A stretch of DNA of 41,297 bases from an uncultured Prochlorococcus sp. Lineage in GTDB: Bacteria > Cyanobacteriota > Cyanobacteriia > PCC-6307 > Cyanobiaceae. Of this stretch, positions 28,462 to 36,927 are shown in pieces. The translations under genes were made by a program, and so were the position numbers. The first letter of the stretch is position 1. Each line of letters begins with the position of its first letter. Below the pieces are notes generated by a model, which was given only the letters and a program-made list of their open reading frames with translations, did no database searches and had not been told where the DNA came from. The stretch is from assembly GCA_902520485.1 (NCBI GenBank), contig CABYNZ010000010.1, forward strand, positions 1 through 41,297. Direction: 5' to 3'.

Positions 28462-28671
28462 TTAGTGGATATTTGATTTAAATTCTTGCAAAAGTTCTAA
28501 ATAAAGATCCTCATCTATCTCCCTGATATCGTATTCAGAAGGTAAAACACCATGCTTATGCTCATGTACCGCCATCCAACAAAATTTCTCTATTTCTTCA
28601 TGTGAAAAACGAGGATATTCTTTTACATTCTTAATCAATGAGTTAATGAGTGATTTTGAATAATCTGGCAT
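28462..28671 (-). CDS. Small unknown protein downstream of yajQ
   Basis: A 69-residue ORF with an ATG start, 27 nt after the yajQ stop on the same strand. The sequence is acidic and contains FCWMAVHEHKHGVLPSEYDI, with two His close together and one Cys, followed by an acidic DEDLYLELLQEF helix. There is no signal peptide or membrane helix. It is likely co-transcribed with yajQ. I do not recognise a domain and cannot assign a role. Confidence 0.65.
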   Translation of the reverse strand: MPDYSKSLINSLIKNVKEYPRFSHEEIEKFCWMAVHEHKHGVLPSEYDIREIDEDLYLELLQEFKSNIH

Positions 28672-28698
28672 ATCTTTAAAATAATCTTACTAAAGATC

Positions 28699-29196
28699 TT
28701 ATCTAAAGTTATTAGCTTTTAGAGGAATGTTCAAAGACTCCTCCAACTCACTAACAAGCTTAATTGCTAATTGAAGATCATTTTTGCTCTTACTAGCAAC
28801 TCTTAGTGTTTCTCCATTGATGCTGACATTAATTTTTTTAATTTGATCTCTAATATTTTTACTGATTTTTTTTGCAATTGCTTGTTTAATGCCTTGTTTT
28901 AATAAAATTGTTTGTTTAATTCTATTACCACTAACTATTTCAATATCACCGTAGTCAAATATTTTTAAGGATAAGTTTCTTTTTATTGCCTTTTGTCTAA
29001 TTATGTCATTAACAGCATTCAAAGTAAGTTCGCTATTGGTGATTATAAAAATATTTTCTTTTTCTAAATCAACTGAAGTATCCGTGCCCTTTAAATCATA
29101 ACGCTGAGAAATTTCCCTTTTAACTTGATCCAAAGTATTGACTAATTCTTGTCTATCAAAATCAGAAACTACATCAAATGAAAAAATTTCTGCCAT
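28699..29196 (-). CDS. yajQ: YajQ-family nucleotide-binding protein
   Basis: A 165-residue UPF0234/YajQ protein with two ferredoxin-like domains. The N-terminal SFDVVSDFDRQELVNTLDQ, the RYDLKGTDTSVDL patch and the KNIRDQIKKINVSINGETLRVASKSKNDLQ region match the family. Some relatives bind cyclic di-GMP and act with a transcription factor; others bind tRNA or GTP. No c-di-GMP enzymes are seen here. The length is normal and the ATG start is clear. Confidence 0.92.
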   Translation of the reverse strand: MAEIFSFDVVSDFDRQELVNTLDQVKREISQRYDLKGTDTSVDLEKENIFIITNSELTLNAVNDIIRQKAIKRNLSLKIFDYGDIEIVSGNRIKQTILLKQGIKQAIAKKISKNIRDQIKKINVSINGETLRVASKSKNDLQLAIKLVSELEESLNIPLKANNFR

Positions 29197-29262
29197 AATA
29201 AATTATTAAACGCTAAATATTATTAGCATAAATCATCTTTCAATAAGAAGAAATGGGTTAAT

Positions 29263-29775
29263 TTAATCAAAAAATAACAAACTAACCACTTTGCCCATTT
29301 CTTCAGCACATCTACAACTGTTTAGCAAAGTTTCACTATCGTGAAAGGCAAAGCAAATTAATTGATCGCACCTAGTAATAATTTCTTGATTACAAAGACT
29401 ACTTGCAAGTGGCAAAGGTAATTCATCATTTTCACTTTTTTCAACCAAATGCATAACCCTCTCAAGTTGATCCTTTATTTCGGGTATTTGTCTATCAAGA
29501 CTTTGTGGTAACAAAACAGTTAATAATGAAGGATTAATATCCAATACTGCTCGAATAACAGCTGCATTTACCCCTTGAGATCCAGAAGTAAGGATATTAT
29601 GTCCTTCCTCTGCTAACGACCTTGCTATCAACTCAATTAAGTGGATATCTACAACCGGTACATGTCTACTCCCTAAAAAAGCAATTCTCCTTTTCCCATT
29701 ATCTTGGAGTTTTGCAAGTTCTTGAGCTAAGGTATCAACACCTTCGGTTGCTGGTAGATCTAAAGAGCGACTCAA
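29263..29775 (-). CDS. SLOG/DprA-like nucleotide-binding protein
   Basis: A 170-residue protein with a Rossmann-like SLOG fold, the same core as DprA/LOG proteins. RRIAFLGSRHVP (29-40) and ILTSGSQGVNAAVIRAV (61-77) are the loops expected to bind a nucleotide or its phosphate. It is much shorter than a true DprA and lacks its C-terminal helix-turn-helix, so a role in transformation is unlikely. The start is TTG. It lies 25 nt after the DRTGG-domain gene on the same strand, which suggests a functional pair. Ligand and role are unknown. Confidence 0.8.
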   Translation of the reverse strand: MSRSLDLPATEGVDTLAQELAKLQDNGKRRIAFLGSRHVPVVDIHLIELIARSLAEEGHNILTSGSQGVNAAVIRAVLDINPSLLTVLLPQSLDRQIPEIKDQLERVMHLVEKSENDELPLPLASSLCNQEIITRCDQLICFAFHDSETLLNSCRCAEEMGKVVSLLFFD

Positions 29776-29800
29776 AATAATAAAGTTCCTATATTTGAAA

Positions 29801-30910
29801 TTAGCATTTATCTGAAAAATTGCAGGGAAAATCTATCTTTTCGAGAATTCTTTTTAGATTTACATTCTCATGTACTAATTGAATAGCATAAGAAGCTTTT
29901 ATTGATTCATGTATTCTGACATGACCAAAAGCTTGTTCAATAATTTCTACTGAGGAAAGAGTATCTAATTCCACCTTTAAAATTGGTACCTCCAATTCCT
30001 CCGCTCTATGAATCAATTGTGACAAAGGGTCTCCTAAACCAGTTAAAATAAGGCATTGTGTCGAAGCCTCTAAGGCAGCAAGTTGTATATCAGTTCTATC
30101 AGCTCCAGTAACTACAGCCATATTTCTTCTTCTCCTGAAAAATTCCATTGCAGAATTCACCCCCATTGCACCAATACTTAATGTTTCAACAAGCAATTGA
30201 TCTTTTTCGGGGCAACAAATTACTTGGGCGTCTAGTCTGCTTATAAGCTCACCTACGGTGACACTTCTGAGAAGTGGCGATTTAGGCATCACACCAAATA
30301 CTTCAATATCCAAATCTTTAAGAGAAGGTATTATTTCATTTTTAACTTTTTCGACTTCTTGCGGCAAAACTCCGTTCAGTACAACTCCAGCCAATTTCTC
30401 ACCTAATTGTTTTTTAGCATCAAGTAATGCATCCACGCTTTTACAATCTTCCCATAGATTGACAATTAAAACTTTCGCATCTAAATCCTTTGCTAGTTGT
30501 GGGAGACTTAAGCCATAAATCAAACCTTCATGAAGACTTCCAGCTGCCTCTAAAATATTCAGACCTTCAAAATCATCATTAACCAACCCTTCAATCTGAT
30601 TAAAACCTTTTCCTGGTAGTAAGTCTTTATTAAAAATTCTTTTTTCAGCTGAGATATTATCCAATAATCCTACTGAAGAAATTAAATTCTCCTCTTCGAT
30701 ATTTAATGTAGATCCAATAAACTTAACATCATCATCAATCAATCCTTCATAAGACATTGAAGGAAGATTAGTAAGTTCAATACATGTTGCTAGCGGTTTT
30801 CCAATGCGTACTTTTTTTTTCTCCTCTAAAAGTCTTTTTGCTATCCCAAGAACAATTGCAGACTTACCACTAAATGGCTCACATGAGCCAATTAATAATA
30901 TATCGCTCAT
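29801..30910 (-). CDS. BioD-like P-loop protein with DRTGG domain
   Basis: A 369-residue protein like the N-terminal half of long phosphotransacetylases. The N-terminal dethiobiotin synthetase-like P-loop is GSCEPFSGKSAIVLG at about 8-22. The C-terminal half matches a DRTGG domain (VTGADRTDIQLAALEA near 274-289). The phosphate acetyltransferase domain is absent, so it is not a Pta enzyme. The DRTGG domain is also found in nucleotide-sensing proteins, so a regulatory or ligand-binding job is plausible. It is followed 25 nt later by the SLOG gene. The ATG start is clear. Confidence 0.82.
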   Translation of the reverse strand: MSDILLIGSCEPFSGKSAIVLGIAKRLLEEKKKVRIGKPLATCIELTNLPSMSYEGLIDDDVKFIGSTLNIEEENLISSVGLLDNISAEKRIFNKDLLPGKGFNQIEGLVNDDFEGLNILEAAGSLHEGLIYGLSLPQLAKDLDAKVLIVNLWEDCKSVDALLDAKKQLGEKLAGVVLNGVLPQEVEKVKNEIIPSLKDLDIEVFGVMPKSPLLRSVTVGELISRLDAQVICCPEKDQLLVETLSIGAMGVNSAMEFFRRRRNMAVVTGADRTDIQLAALEASTQCLILTGLGDPLSQLIHRAEELEVPILKVELDTLSSVEIIEQAFGHVRIHESIKASYAIQLVHENVNLKRILEKIDFPCNFSDKC

Positions 30911-31061
30911 AATTAGTAAAATTATTTATCAATAGGTTTAACATAATATTTTTTTCAGAACTAAACAAATATTTAGTTATGAGTTTTAATCAAATAAAAA
31001 ATAAACAATGTTTTTGGTAAATTTATTTTAATTCTTTGGTATCTCATCAAAATCAAGCAAA

Positions 31062-31781
31062 ATGATAAACGCAACCAAAAAAGAAAAAACTATAGGGATC
31101 ACCGGTGCCTCAGGTGCGCTAGGGAAAGAATTAACAAAATTGTTTCGTCAAAAAGGATATAGAGTAATTGGATTTACTCATAGTAAAACTAATTATGAAG
31201 TAAATCTTGAATCTCCAAATCAATGGATTAAATGGGAATGTGGAAAGGAGTCATCATTAAAAAAACAATTAGAAAAGATAGATATTTTAATTTTGAACCA
31301 TGGTATCTATGATTTGAGTAGAGAAAATACCAATTATGAAAAATCAATTGAAATAAATGCATTAAGCAAATTCAAATTTTTAAACTTATTTGAAGATATT
31401 GCTCTAAGCAATGATTCACAAATAAAAAAAGAGATTTGGATAAACACATCTGAGGCAGAAATATTACCAGCCCTTAATCCATCATATGAAATTAGTAAAT
31501 CGCTTATTGGTCAATTAGTTTCTTTCAAAAAAAATCTTCTGGACAAAAATACAAAGAAAAAATTAATTATTAAAAAAATCATCTTAGGACCTTTTCAGTC
31601 AGAACTAAATCCTCTCGGAATAATGAGTCCCAAATTTGTTTCTAAAAAGATTTTTGACTTAGCAAATTCAAAAAATTATTTAGTAATAATTAGTCCAAAC
31701 CCTTTAACATATATACTTTTCCCATTAAAAGAATTTTTTAATTTTTTGTATTGCAAAATTATCTATAACTACAAATCTTAG
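31062..31781 (+). CDS. Short-chain dehydrogenase/reductase family protein
   Basis: A 239-residue Rossmann protein. The nucleotide loop is TGASGALGKELTK at residues 14-26, NHG near 87-89 follows the SDR pattern, and YEISKS near residues 144-149 supplies the YxxxK catalytic pair. The substrate is unknown; the pattern resembles the SDR half of some sterol-desaturase-linked proteins, but no desaturase is present. It is A/T-rich and Lys/Asn-rich like its neighbours. It ends 3 nt before the map stop on the other strand. Confidence 0.85.
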   Translation: MINATKKEKTIGITGASGALGKELTKLFRQKGYRVIGFTHSKTNYEVNLESPNQWIKWECGKESSLKKQLEKIDILILNHGIYDLSRENTNYEKSIEINALSKFKFLNLFEDIALSNDSQIKKEIWINTSEAEILPALNPSYEISKSLIGQLVSFKKNLLDKNTKKKLIIKKIILGPFQSELNPLGIMSPKFVSKKIFDLANSKNYLVIISPNPLTYILFPLKEFFNFLYCKIIYNYKS

Positions 31782-31784
31782 AGT

Positions 31785-32624
31785 CTAGAAATCTCGATCT
31801 GTCAATATTTCAATACCATCTTTTAAAACAACTATTGTATGCTCCCATTGTGCTGATAGTTTTCCATCTTTTGTTATTACAGTCCATCTATCATTTAGTG
31901 TTTTGCAAAATTTAGTTCCTTCATTAACAATAGGTTCCACCGCTAATGTCATTCCTTCACGAAGGACGACGTTAGGCAATTCTTTGGTCCGAAAATTAAA
32001 TACCGATGGTTCTTCATGAAGATTTCGTCCAACTCCATGACCTGTATAGTCTTCTACAACACTAAAGCCATTTTTTAAAACAACATCTTCGATTTCCCCA
32101 GCCACATCTAGAAGTGTAATCCCGGCTTTGATTTTCGAAAGGCCCGCATACAATGCTTTAAAAGCTATATCACTAAGTTTTTGAGCCTTTGGACTAACTT
32201 CTCCTACACAAATTGATATGCAACTATCTCCATGGAAACCTTCTAAATATGCCCCTGTATCAATTTTAACCAAGTCACCATTTTTAATTATTTTATTTTT
32301 ACTTGGAATACCGTGGACAACCTCATTATTAATACTAGAACAAATACTAGAAGGGAATCCATGGTAGCCCTTGAAACTTGGCACAGCTCCAAAACTTTTT
32401 ATCCTCTTTTCTGCGAAATCATCTAAATCTTTTGTACTCATTCCAGGTTTAATTAAGTCATTAATTTCTTTCAAAACAGTAGCTACGATTCTGCTAGATT
32501 TTTTCATTAAGTTTATTTCCCGTGAAGACTTTATTTCGATTCCTCTTCTCCTCTGAATAAAAGGAACTTGATCATTAGCTTTGGAATTATTTTTATTTAA
32601 CAAAAGATCTGCAAAATGTCTCAT
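31785..32624 (-). CDS. map: Methionine aminopeptidase, type I
   Basis: Removes the initiator methionine from new proteins. The 279-residue enzyme has a 25-residue N-terminal extension before the pita-bread fold. The five metal ligands are in KIDTGAYLEGFHGD (two Asp near 122 and 133), TGHGVGRNLHEEP (His near 194), LAVEPIV (Glu near 229) and WEHTIVV (Glu near 261). The substrate-side His in GYHGFPSSIC is also present. The start at ATG 32624 follows a weak ribosome site. Confidence 0.95.
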   Translation of the reverse strand: MRHFADLLLNKNNSKANDQVPFIQRRRGIEIKSSREINLMKKSSRIVATVLKEINDLIKPGMSTKDLDDFAEKRIKSFGAVPSFKGYHGFPSSICSSINNEVVHGIPSKNKIIKNGDLVKIDTGAYLEGFHGDSCISICVGEVSPKAQKLSDIAFKALYAGLSKIKAGITLLDVAGEIEDVVLKNGFSVVEDYTGHGVGRNLHEEPSVFNFRTKELPNVVLREGMTLAVEPIVNEGTKFCKTLNDRWTVITKDGKLSAQWEHTIVVLKDGIEILTDRDF

Positions 32625-32719
32625 TGGAATAAATAATAGTAATAAGTAAATATCTTCAAAATAGCCTTTATGATCTTGGCTACCTTAAATCTATCAATAA
32701 CAATGGGAAAGAAACAAAA

Positions 32720-33028
32720 ATGAAAACTTTATTTAATTCTAGGCAATTTCATAAGGCTTTGGCGCCCTGGATTTTTCTTCCATTATTTATATCTTCAATT
32801 ACTGGTCTTCTTTATAGGGTTTCAAAAGATTTACTGGGTTACTCTAGAGAACAAGTTCATTGGTTAATGTCTCTCCATGAGGGCGAATGGCTTGGAGATA
32901 ATGGAGAACTTATATACGTAATATTTAATTCCCTTGGAGTTTTATGGATGCTCGTCACAGGATTCCAAATGTTTTCAAAAACAATTTCATTTACCAAAAA
33001 GGTTACTAAAGGCGAGTCAAAAGGTTAA
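32720..33028 (+). CDS. Small PepSY-like membrane protein
   Basis: A 102-residue protein with two membrane segments (about 13-32 and 66-86) separated by a loop containing [15 protein letters not shown]. The order, starting with [11 protein letters not shown], resembles one unit of the PepSY-associated membrane family, but here as a stand-alone short form. Some relatives help reduce iron or act near heme proteins; function here is unknown. It lies 23 bp upstream of rplS and may share its transcript. Confidence 0.75.
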   Translation: MKTLFNSRQFHKALAPWIFLPLFISSITGLLYRVSKDLLGYSREQVHWLMSLHEGEWLGDNGELIYVIFNSLGVLWMLVTGFQMFSKTISFTKKVTKGESKG

Positions 33029-33051
33029 GATATAGAACTTGTAGGATAATA

Positions 33052-33531
33052 ATGACCAAAATGGCCAAAGAGAAACAAGAGAAGGATTTAGAAACCGGTA
33101 TTAATGCTGACGCATCAGTTGATGTAGTAGTCGAACAAAAAGAAAAAAATACGGTTTCTGAGACTACGCAAACCTTAAGCGCATCCAATCTTATTAAGGA
33201 ATTTGAGAGCGAACAATTAAAAAAAGAATTACCAGAAATTTATGTTGGTGACACTGTTAAAGTTGGAGTGAAAATTACAGAAGGTAACAAAGAAAGAGTC
33301 CAACCTTATGAAGGCGTTGTCATAGCAAAAAGACATGGAGGAATTAACCAGACTATTACGGTTAGAAGAATTTTTCAGGGTATAGGTGTTGAAAGAGTAT
33401 TTATGCTACATAGTCCACAGGTTGCCTCTCTAAAAGTTGAACGTAGAGGTAAAGTAAGAAGAGCTAAGTTATTCTATCTGAGAGATAGAGTAGGAAAAGC
33501 TACTCGCGTAAAACAACGCTTTGATCGATAA
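33052..33531 (+). CDS. rplS: 50S ribosomal protein L19 with N-terminal extension
   Basis: Ribosomal protein at the 30S-50S interface. The conserved core begins near residue 44 ([18 protein letters not shown]) and includes [32 protein letters not shown] and the basic end [23 protein letters not shown]. An extra N-terminal stretch of about 40 residues, rich in Glu, Val and Thr, is not part of the usual bacterial protein but is a known feature of cyanobacterial L19. ATG at 33052 or 33061 are both possible; the first is used here. tRNA-Trp follows after 53 bp. Confidence 0.95.
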   Translation: MTKMAKEKQEKDLETGINADASVDVVVEQKEKNTVSETTQTLSASNLIKEFESEQLKKELPEIYVGDTVKVGVKITEGNKERVQPYEGVVIAKRHGGINQTITVRRIFQGIGVERVFMLHSPQVASLKVERRGKVRRAKLFYLRDRVGKATRVKQRFDR

Positions 33532-33584
33532 AGTTGTAAATTAATCAACTTATTGGTCACAAAGACGCTTATAATTATCTAAAT

Positions 33585-33657
33585 GCGTCGTTAGTTCAGT
33601 TGGTAGAACGCAGGTCTCCAAAACCTGATGTCGGGGGTTCAAGTCCTCCACGACGCG
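33585..33657 (+). tRNA. trnW: tRNA-Trp (CCA anticodon)
   Basis: A 73-nt cloverleaf with a 7-bp acceptor stem (GCGTCGT with ACGACGC), a D arm starting TAGTTCAGTTGGTAGA, the anticodon loop CTCCAAA giving anticodon CCA, and a T arm containing GGTTCAAGTCC. The discriminator base is G. CCA is not encoded. It lies between rplS and a small protein gene. Confidence 0.97.
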
Positions 33658-33692
33658 TTTGATCAACATTATGTAAATCATTTTTTCATAAG

Positions 33693-33887
33693 ATGGAGTT
33701 AGATCTTCAACCTGGGGACGTAGTTAAAGTCCTCGAATCAGCAGCTTTAGGATGGGTTCGTGCAAGAGTTATCAGAGTTAAGTCTGGTGGGAGAGTTGTC
33801 GTACAAAGTGACCAAGGCAGTGAATTTACTGCCAGAGGCAATCAAGTTAGGTTGATAGAACCTGCTGGTTTTAGACCTCAAAAATAA
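33693..33887 (+). CDS. Small basic SH3-like protein, unknown function
   Basis: A 64-residue protein between two tRNA genes. The pattern GDVVKVLESAALGWVRARVIRV then GGRVVVQSDQGSEFTARGNQVRL looks like a small SH3/KOW-like beta barrel with a basic tail. Its residue use is less Lys/Asn-rich than its neighbours, which often signals strong conservation. The ATG at 33693 is the natural start. A nucleic-acid or tRNA-linked job is possible from fold and place, but this is inference. Confidence 0.75.
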   Translation: MELDLQPGDVVKVLESAALGWVRARVIRVKSGGRVVVQSDQGSEFTARGNQVRLIEPAGFRPQK

Positions 33888-34008
33888 ATATTTGTATACA
33901 CTAAGGCAGTTAAAAAACTAATTATTTCTGTAAATCCTCAAATTAATAAATTTTTTTTATTACAACCCAATAAATTAAGTATTATGATCTGATAATTTTA
34001 AGAATGTA

Positions 34009-34028
34009 GTTCTAAATAAATTTAGAAC
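34009..34028 (+). promoter_or_regulatory. Perfect hairpin just before tRNA-Asp
   Basis: GTTCTAAA (34009-34016) and TTTAGAAC (34021-34028) form a perfect 8-bp stem with a 4-nt TAAA loop, ending 8 nt before the tRNA. No T run follows on either strand, so it is not a standard terminator. It may be a processing, operator or termination-like element. The rest of the 149-bp gap from 33888 is A/T-rich without a gene. Confidence 0.4.
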
Positions 34029-34036
34029 AAAGCTCT

Positions 34037-34110
34037 GGGACCGTAGTTCAACTGGTTAGAGCACCGCCCTGTCACGGCGGAAGTTGCGGGTTCGAATCCC
34101 GTCGGTCCCG
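34037..34110 (+). tRNA. trnD: tRNA-Asp (GTC anticodon)
   Basis: A 74-nt cloverleaf with acceptor stem GGGACCG/CGGTCCC, the D arm TAGTTCAACTGGTTAGA, anticodon loop CTGTCAC giving GTC, and T arm GCGGGTTCGAATCCCGT. The discriminator base is G. CCA is not encoded. It ends 17 nt before gltX. Confidence 0.97.
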
Positions 34111-34127
34111 TTTTTTCTAAAAGAAAT

Positions 34128-35567
34128 TTGGAAAAACGTTTAAGACTAGCCCCGAGTCCAACGGGATTATTTCATATTGGGACAGCGCGAACAGCACTAT
34201 TCAATTGGTTGTATGCACAAAAAATAGGTGGAAAATTTCTTATCAGAATAGAAGATACAGATTTTCTTCGATCTAAATCTGAATATACAAAAAATATATT
34301 AGAGGGCTTGAAATGGCTTGGACTTAAATGGGATGAAGAACCTATAAAGCAAAGTGACCGAATTTCGATTCACAAAAGTTATATCAAAAAACTATTGGAA
34401 TTTGGAGCTGCATATAGGTGCTTTACATCAGAAGATGAAATATCTGAATTAAGAGAAGAACAAAAAAAGAAAGGATTACCTCCAAAGCATGATAATAGAC
34501 ACAGAAGTCTTTCAAAAGAAGAAATAGAAAAATTCATATCCCAAGGGCGAACTTCAGTAATAAGATTTAAGATTGATGAAAAAATTGAAATTAAATGGGC
34601 AGATCAAATTAGAGGCGAAATCAAATGGCAAGGGAAGGATTTGGGTGGTGATTTAGTTTTGTCAAGAAGGGCTAAGGGATATGAGATTGGAGATCCTTTG
34701 TATAATCTTGCAGTTGTAGTTGATGATAATTTTATGAATATTACTCATGTTGTAAGAGGTGAAGACCATATATCGAACACTGCAAAACAAATATTGATTT
34801 ATAAAGCTTTAAATTTTAATTTGCCAACTTTTTCCCATACACCCTTAATACTTAATAGCGAAGGGAAAAAATTATCTAAGAGAGATTGCGTTACATCAAT
34901 CGACGAATTTAAAGAAATGGGATATTTACCTGAGGCCTTATCGAACTATATGGCCTTTTTAGGTTGGTCTCCAAAATCTGCTGACAGAGAAATACTTTCA
35001 CTTAAAGAGATATCTGAAATTTTTGAATTATCAAATATAAACAAAGCTGGAGCTAAATTCAGTTGGGAAAAACTCAACTGGATTAATTCTCAATATATAA
35101 AAAATATGGAATCAATAAAATTAAGTGAGATCATTAGTAAATACTGGGATGATAATGGTTGGGTGCCACCATCTCAAGAATGGGCTAGTAAATTAGTAAT
35201 TTTGCTTAGAGACTCTATGACTCTTTTAAAAGATTCAATTGATCAATCAAAACCATTTTTCTTAATACCCACAATTCAAGAAGAAGGTCAAGATTTTCTG
35301 AAAAACAAGGATAGTAAAGCATCTCTAAAATTAATCTTAAATTATTTAACTGAGAGAAACACTACAAAACTTAATAAAGAAAAAGCCAAAGAAATAATAA
35401 ACGAAATCTCAAAAATGCATAATATTAAAAAAGGGATATTAATGAAATCATTAAGAGTAGCCTTTTTTGGATCTCTCAGTGGGCCAGATTTAATTCAAAG
35501 TTGGGAGCTTTTTGCAGAGAGTAAAACTGATAGAACTCGAATTGAAAGATGTCTTAAATCAATCTAA
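34128..35567 (+). CDS. gltX: Glutamyl-tRNA synthetase
   Basis: Class I synthetase that makes Glu-tRNA, used both in translation and as substrate of the C5 tetrapyrrole pathway. The 479-residue enzyme has APSPTGLFHIGTARTALFN (7-25, HIGH-like motif), the KLSKR variant of KMSKS near residues 246-250, and the long C-terminal anticodon-binding half. The start is TTG at 34128, directly before the family N-terminus EKRLRLAPSPTG, so it is well supported. A tRNA-Asp gene lies 17 nt upstream, and the last 9 nt overlap the antiporter gene on the other strand. Confidence 0.96.
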   Translation: MEKRLRLAPSPTGLFHIGTARTALFNWLYAQKIGGKFLIRIEDTDFLRSKSEYTKNILEGLKWLGLKWDEEPIKQSDRISIHKSYIKKLLEFGAAYRCFTSEDEISELREEQKKKGLPPKHDNRHRSLSKEEIEKFISQGRTSVIRFKIDEKIEIKWADQIRGEIKWQGKDLGGDLVLSRRAKGYEIGDPLYNLAVVVDDNFMNITHVVRGEDHISNTAKQILIYKALNFNLPTFSHTPLILNSEGKKLSKRDCVTSIDEFKEMGYLPEALSNYMAFLGWSPKSADREILSLKEISEIFELSNINKAGAKFSWEKLNWINSQYIKNMESIKLSEIISKYWDDNGWVPPSQEWASKLVILLRDSMTLLKDSIDQSKPFFLIPTIQEEGQDFLKNKDSKASLKLILNYLTERNTTKLNKEKAKEIINEISKMHNIKKGILMKSLRVAFFGSLSGPDLIQSWELFAESKTDRTRIERCLKSI

Positions 35568-36764
35568 ATTGTTTTTTCGGCCTAATTCAAGCCTATTTGC
35601 CAAAGGCTTAGCCGAAAGGCCTTGAATTCCTACTGTCATCAATATAGTAAGAAAAACTAAACCTTGTAGACGGCCAGCACCAAGGATACCCGCCTGCTCT
35701 AATCTGATAGAAAAAAGAGAAGCTACAGCTGCAGTAACTATACCTCTTGGGGCTAACCAGGCTAAAAATATTTTTTCTTTTAAGTTTAATTCTCTCCCCA
35801 TTGTTGCTATCCAGATAGAGAATGGGCGAACAATTACCATCAACATAAAAACGCAGACAACTCCTCCCCAGCCAAGCGGACTTAATTCACCCCAAGAAAC
35901 GTCAGCGGCCAAAAGAGGGAAAAGCACTGTTATTGCTAATTGAGCTAATTCGCCTATTAGATTATCCAATCTCTCCTTATCTATAACTTCTCTTTTGCCT
36001 ACAATAAAACCTGCCGCGACTGAAGCAGGCAAGCCTGATTCTGGTAAAAAATATTCGCAAATTCCATACACAAGAAAAATAAATCCAAGGGTAACTTGAA
36101 GCTCTATACCAAATGAGGCTTCATTTTTTATTTTTTTTAAAATTTCTGATAGTAACCATCCTGCACTTAATCCGATTAAGACTCCCCCCCCTAATCTTTG
36201 CATTAATGCTATAAATACATCGTTAATTCCACGAAGGTCTCCTAAAGTCAGTTCTAAAAGCAGTAATGCTAGTACTGCTCCAATTGGTTCAAGCAGCAAC
36301 CCCTCAGCTTTTAAAACTTCCGAAAGTGGGGAAGCTAATTTTATTTGTTCCACTAATGGAGAGACAACTGTTGGTCCAGTAGCTAGAACTATGGCACTAT
36401 ATACTCCTGCCACTTGCCATGAGAGGCCCGCCAGCCAATGAGAAATAAAAATTCCAGCTGATAATGAAATAAAAAGTCTTACTAATGAAATTTTTAAAAC
36501 AGTATTTCTTATATTCCCTTCAGGCAGTTTTAAATTTAATCCTCCTTCAAATAACACCAAACAGACTAGTAGACCCACAATAGTTTCAAGCCCTTGCCCG
36601 AGATCTAAAGGCTCAACCAGTCCTAATCCTGATCTGCCGATGAATAATCCAGAAAGCAATAAAATAACAACACTTGGGAATCCTGTAAAAGAAGAAATTA
36701 ATCGAGCACAAGCACCTGCAAATACAGTTATCCCCCAAAGTAATCCAAGCCTTTCAGGCGTCAT
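35559..36764 (-). CDS. Cation/proton antiporter, CPA1-like
   Basis: A 401-residue membrane protein with about 11-12 helices. In place of the classic transport motifs of Na+/H+ exchangers it has ATGPTVVSPLVEQ near 128-140 and KAEGLLLEPIGAVLAL near 151-166, which mark a CPA1 subgroup seen in cyanobacteria. The usual ND or DP acidic pair appears as EP here, so the ion-coupling site differs in detail. WLAPRGIVTAAVASLF near residues 335-350 is also typical. Role: likely Na+ or pH balance, important in sea water; specificity cannot be read from sequence. The 163 bp upstream to the hli gene show no other gene. Confidence 0.88.
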   Translation of the reverse strand: MTPERLGLLWGITVFAGACARLISSFTGFPSVVILLLSGLFIGRSGLGLVEPLDLGQGLETIVGLLVCLVLFEGGLNLKLPEGNIRNTVLKISLVRLFISLSAGIFISHWLAGLSWQVAGVYSAIVLATGPTVVSPLVEQIKLASPLSEVLKAEGLLLEPIGAVLALLLLELTLGDLRGINDVFIALMQRLGGGVLIGLSAGWLLSEILKKIKNEASFGIELQVTLGFIFLVYGICEYFLPESGLPASVAAGFIVGKREVIDKERLDNLIGELAQLAITVLFPLLAADVSWGELSPLGWGGVVCVFMLMVIVRPFSIWIATMGRELNLKEKIFLAWLAPRGIVTAAVASLFSIRLEQAGILGAGRLQGLVFLTILMTVGIQGLSAKPLANRLELGRKNNLD

Positions 36765-36927
36765 ATAAAATTATAAATAATAAAGATATTCATTATTTTG
36801 ATTAAATCAATAATCTTATCTCAAGTCCAATAAATACAATACTTTTTAATTTAATTCATCGGCTGAACAAGAGTAACTTTTATTAAATCTTTCGAAACTA
36901 ATTTTAAGAAAATTAATTTTATTTCTA

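Noticed and set aside
30959-30978. AACTAAA/TTTAGTT hairpin between the DRTGG gene and the SDR gene
   Set aside because: It is a short A/T-only stem in an A/T-rich divergent promoter region with no T run, likely to arise by chance.
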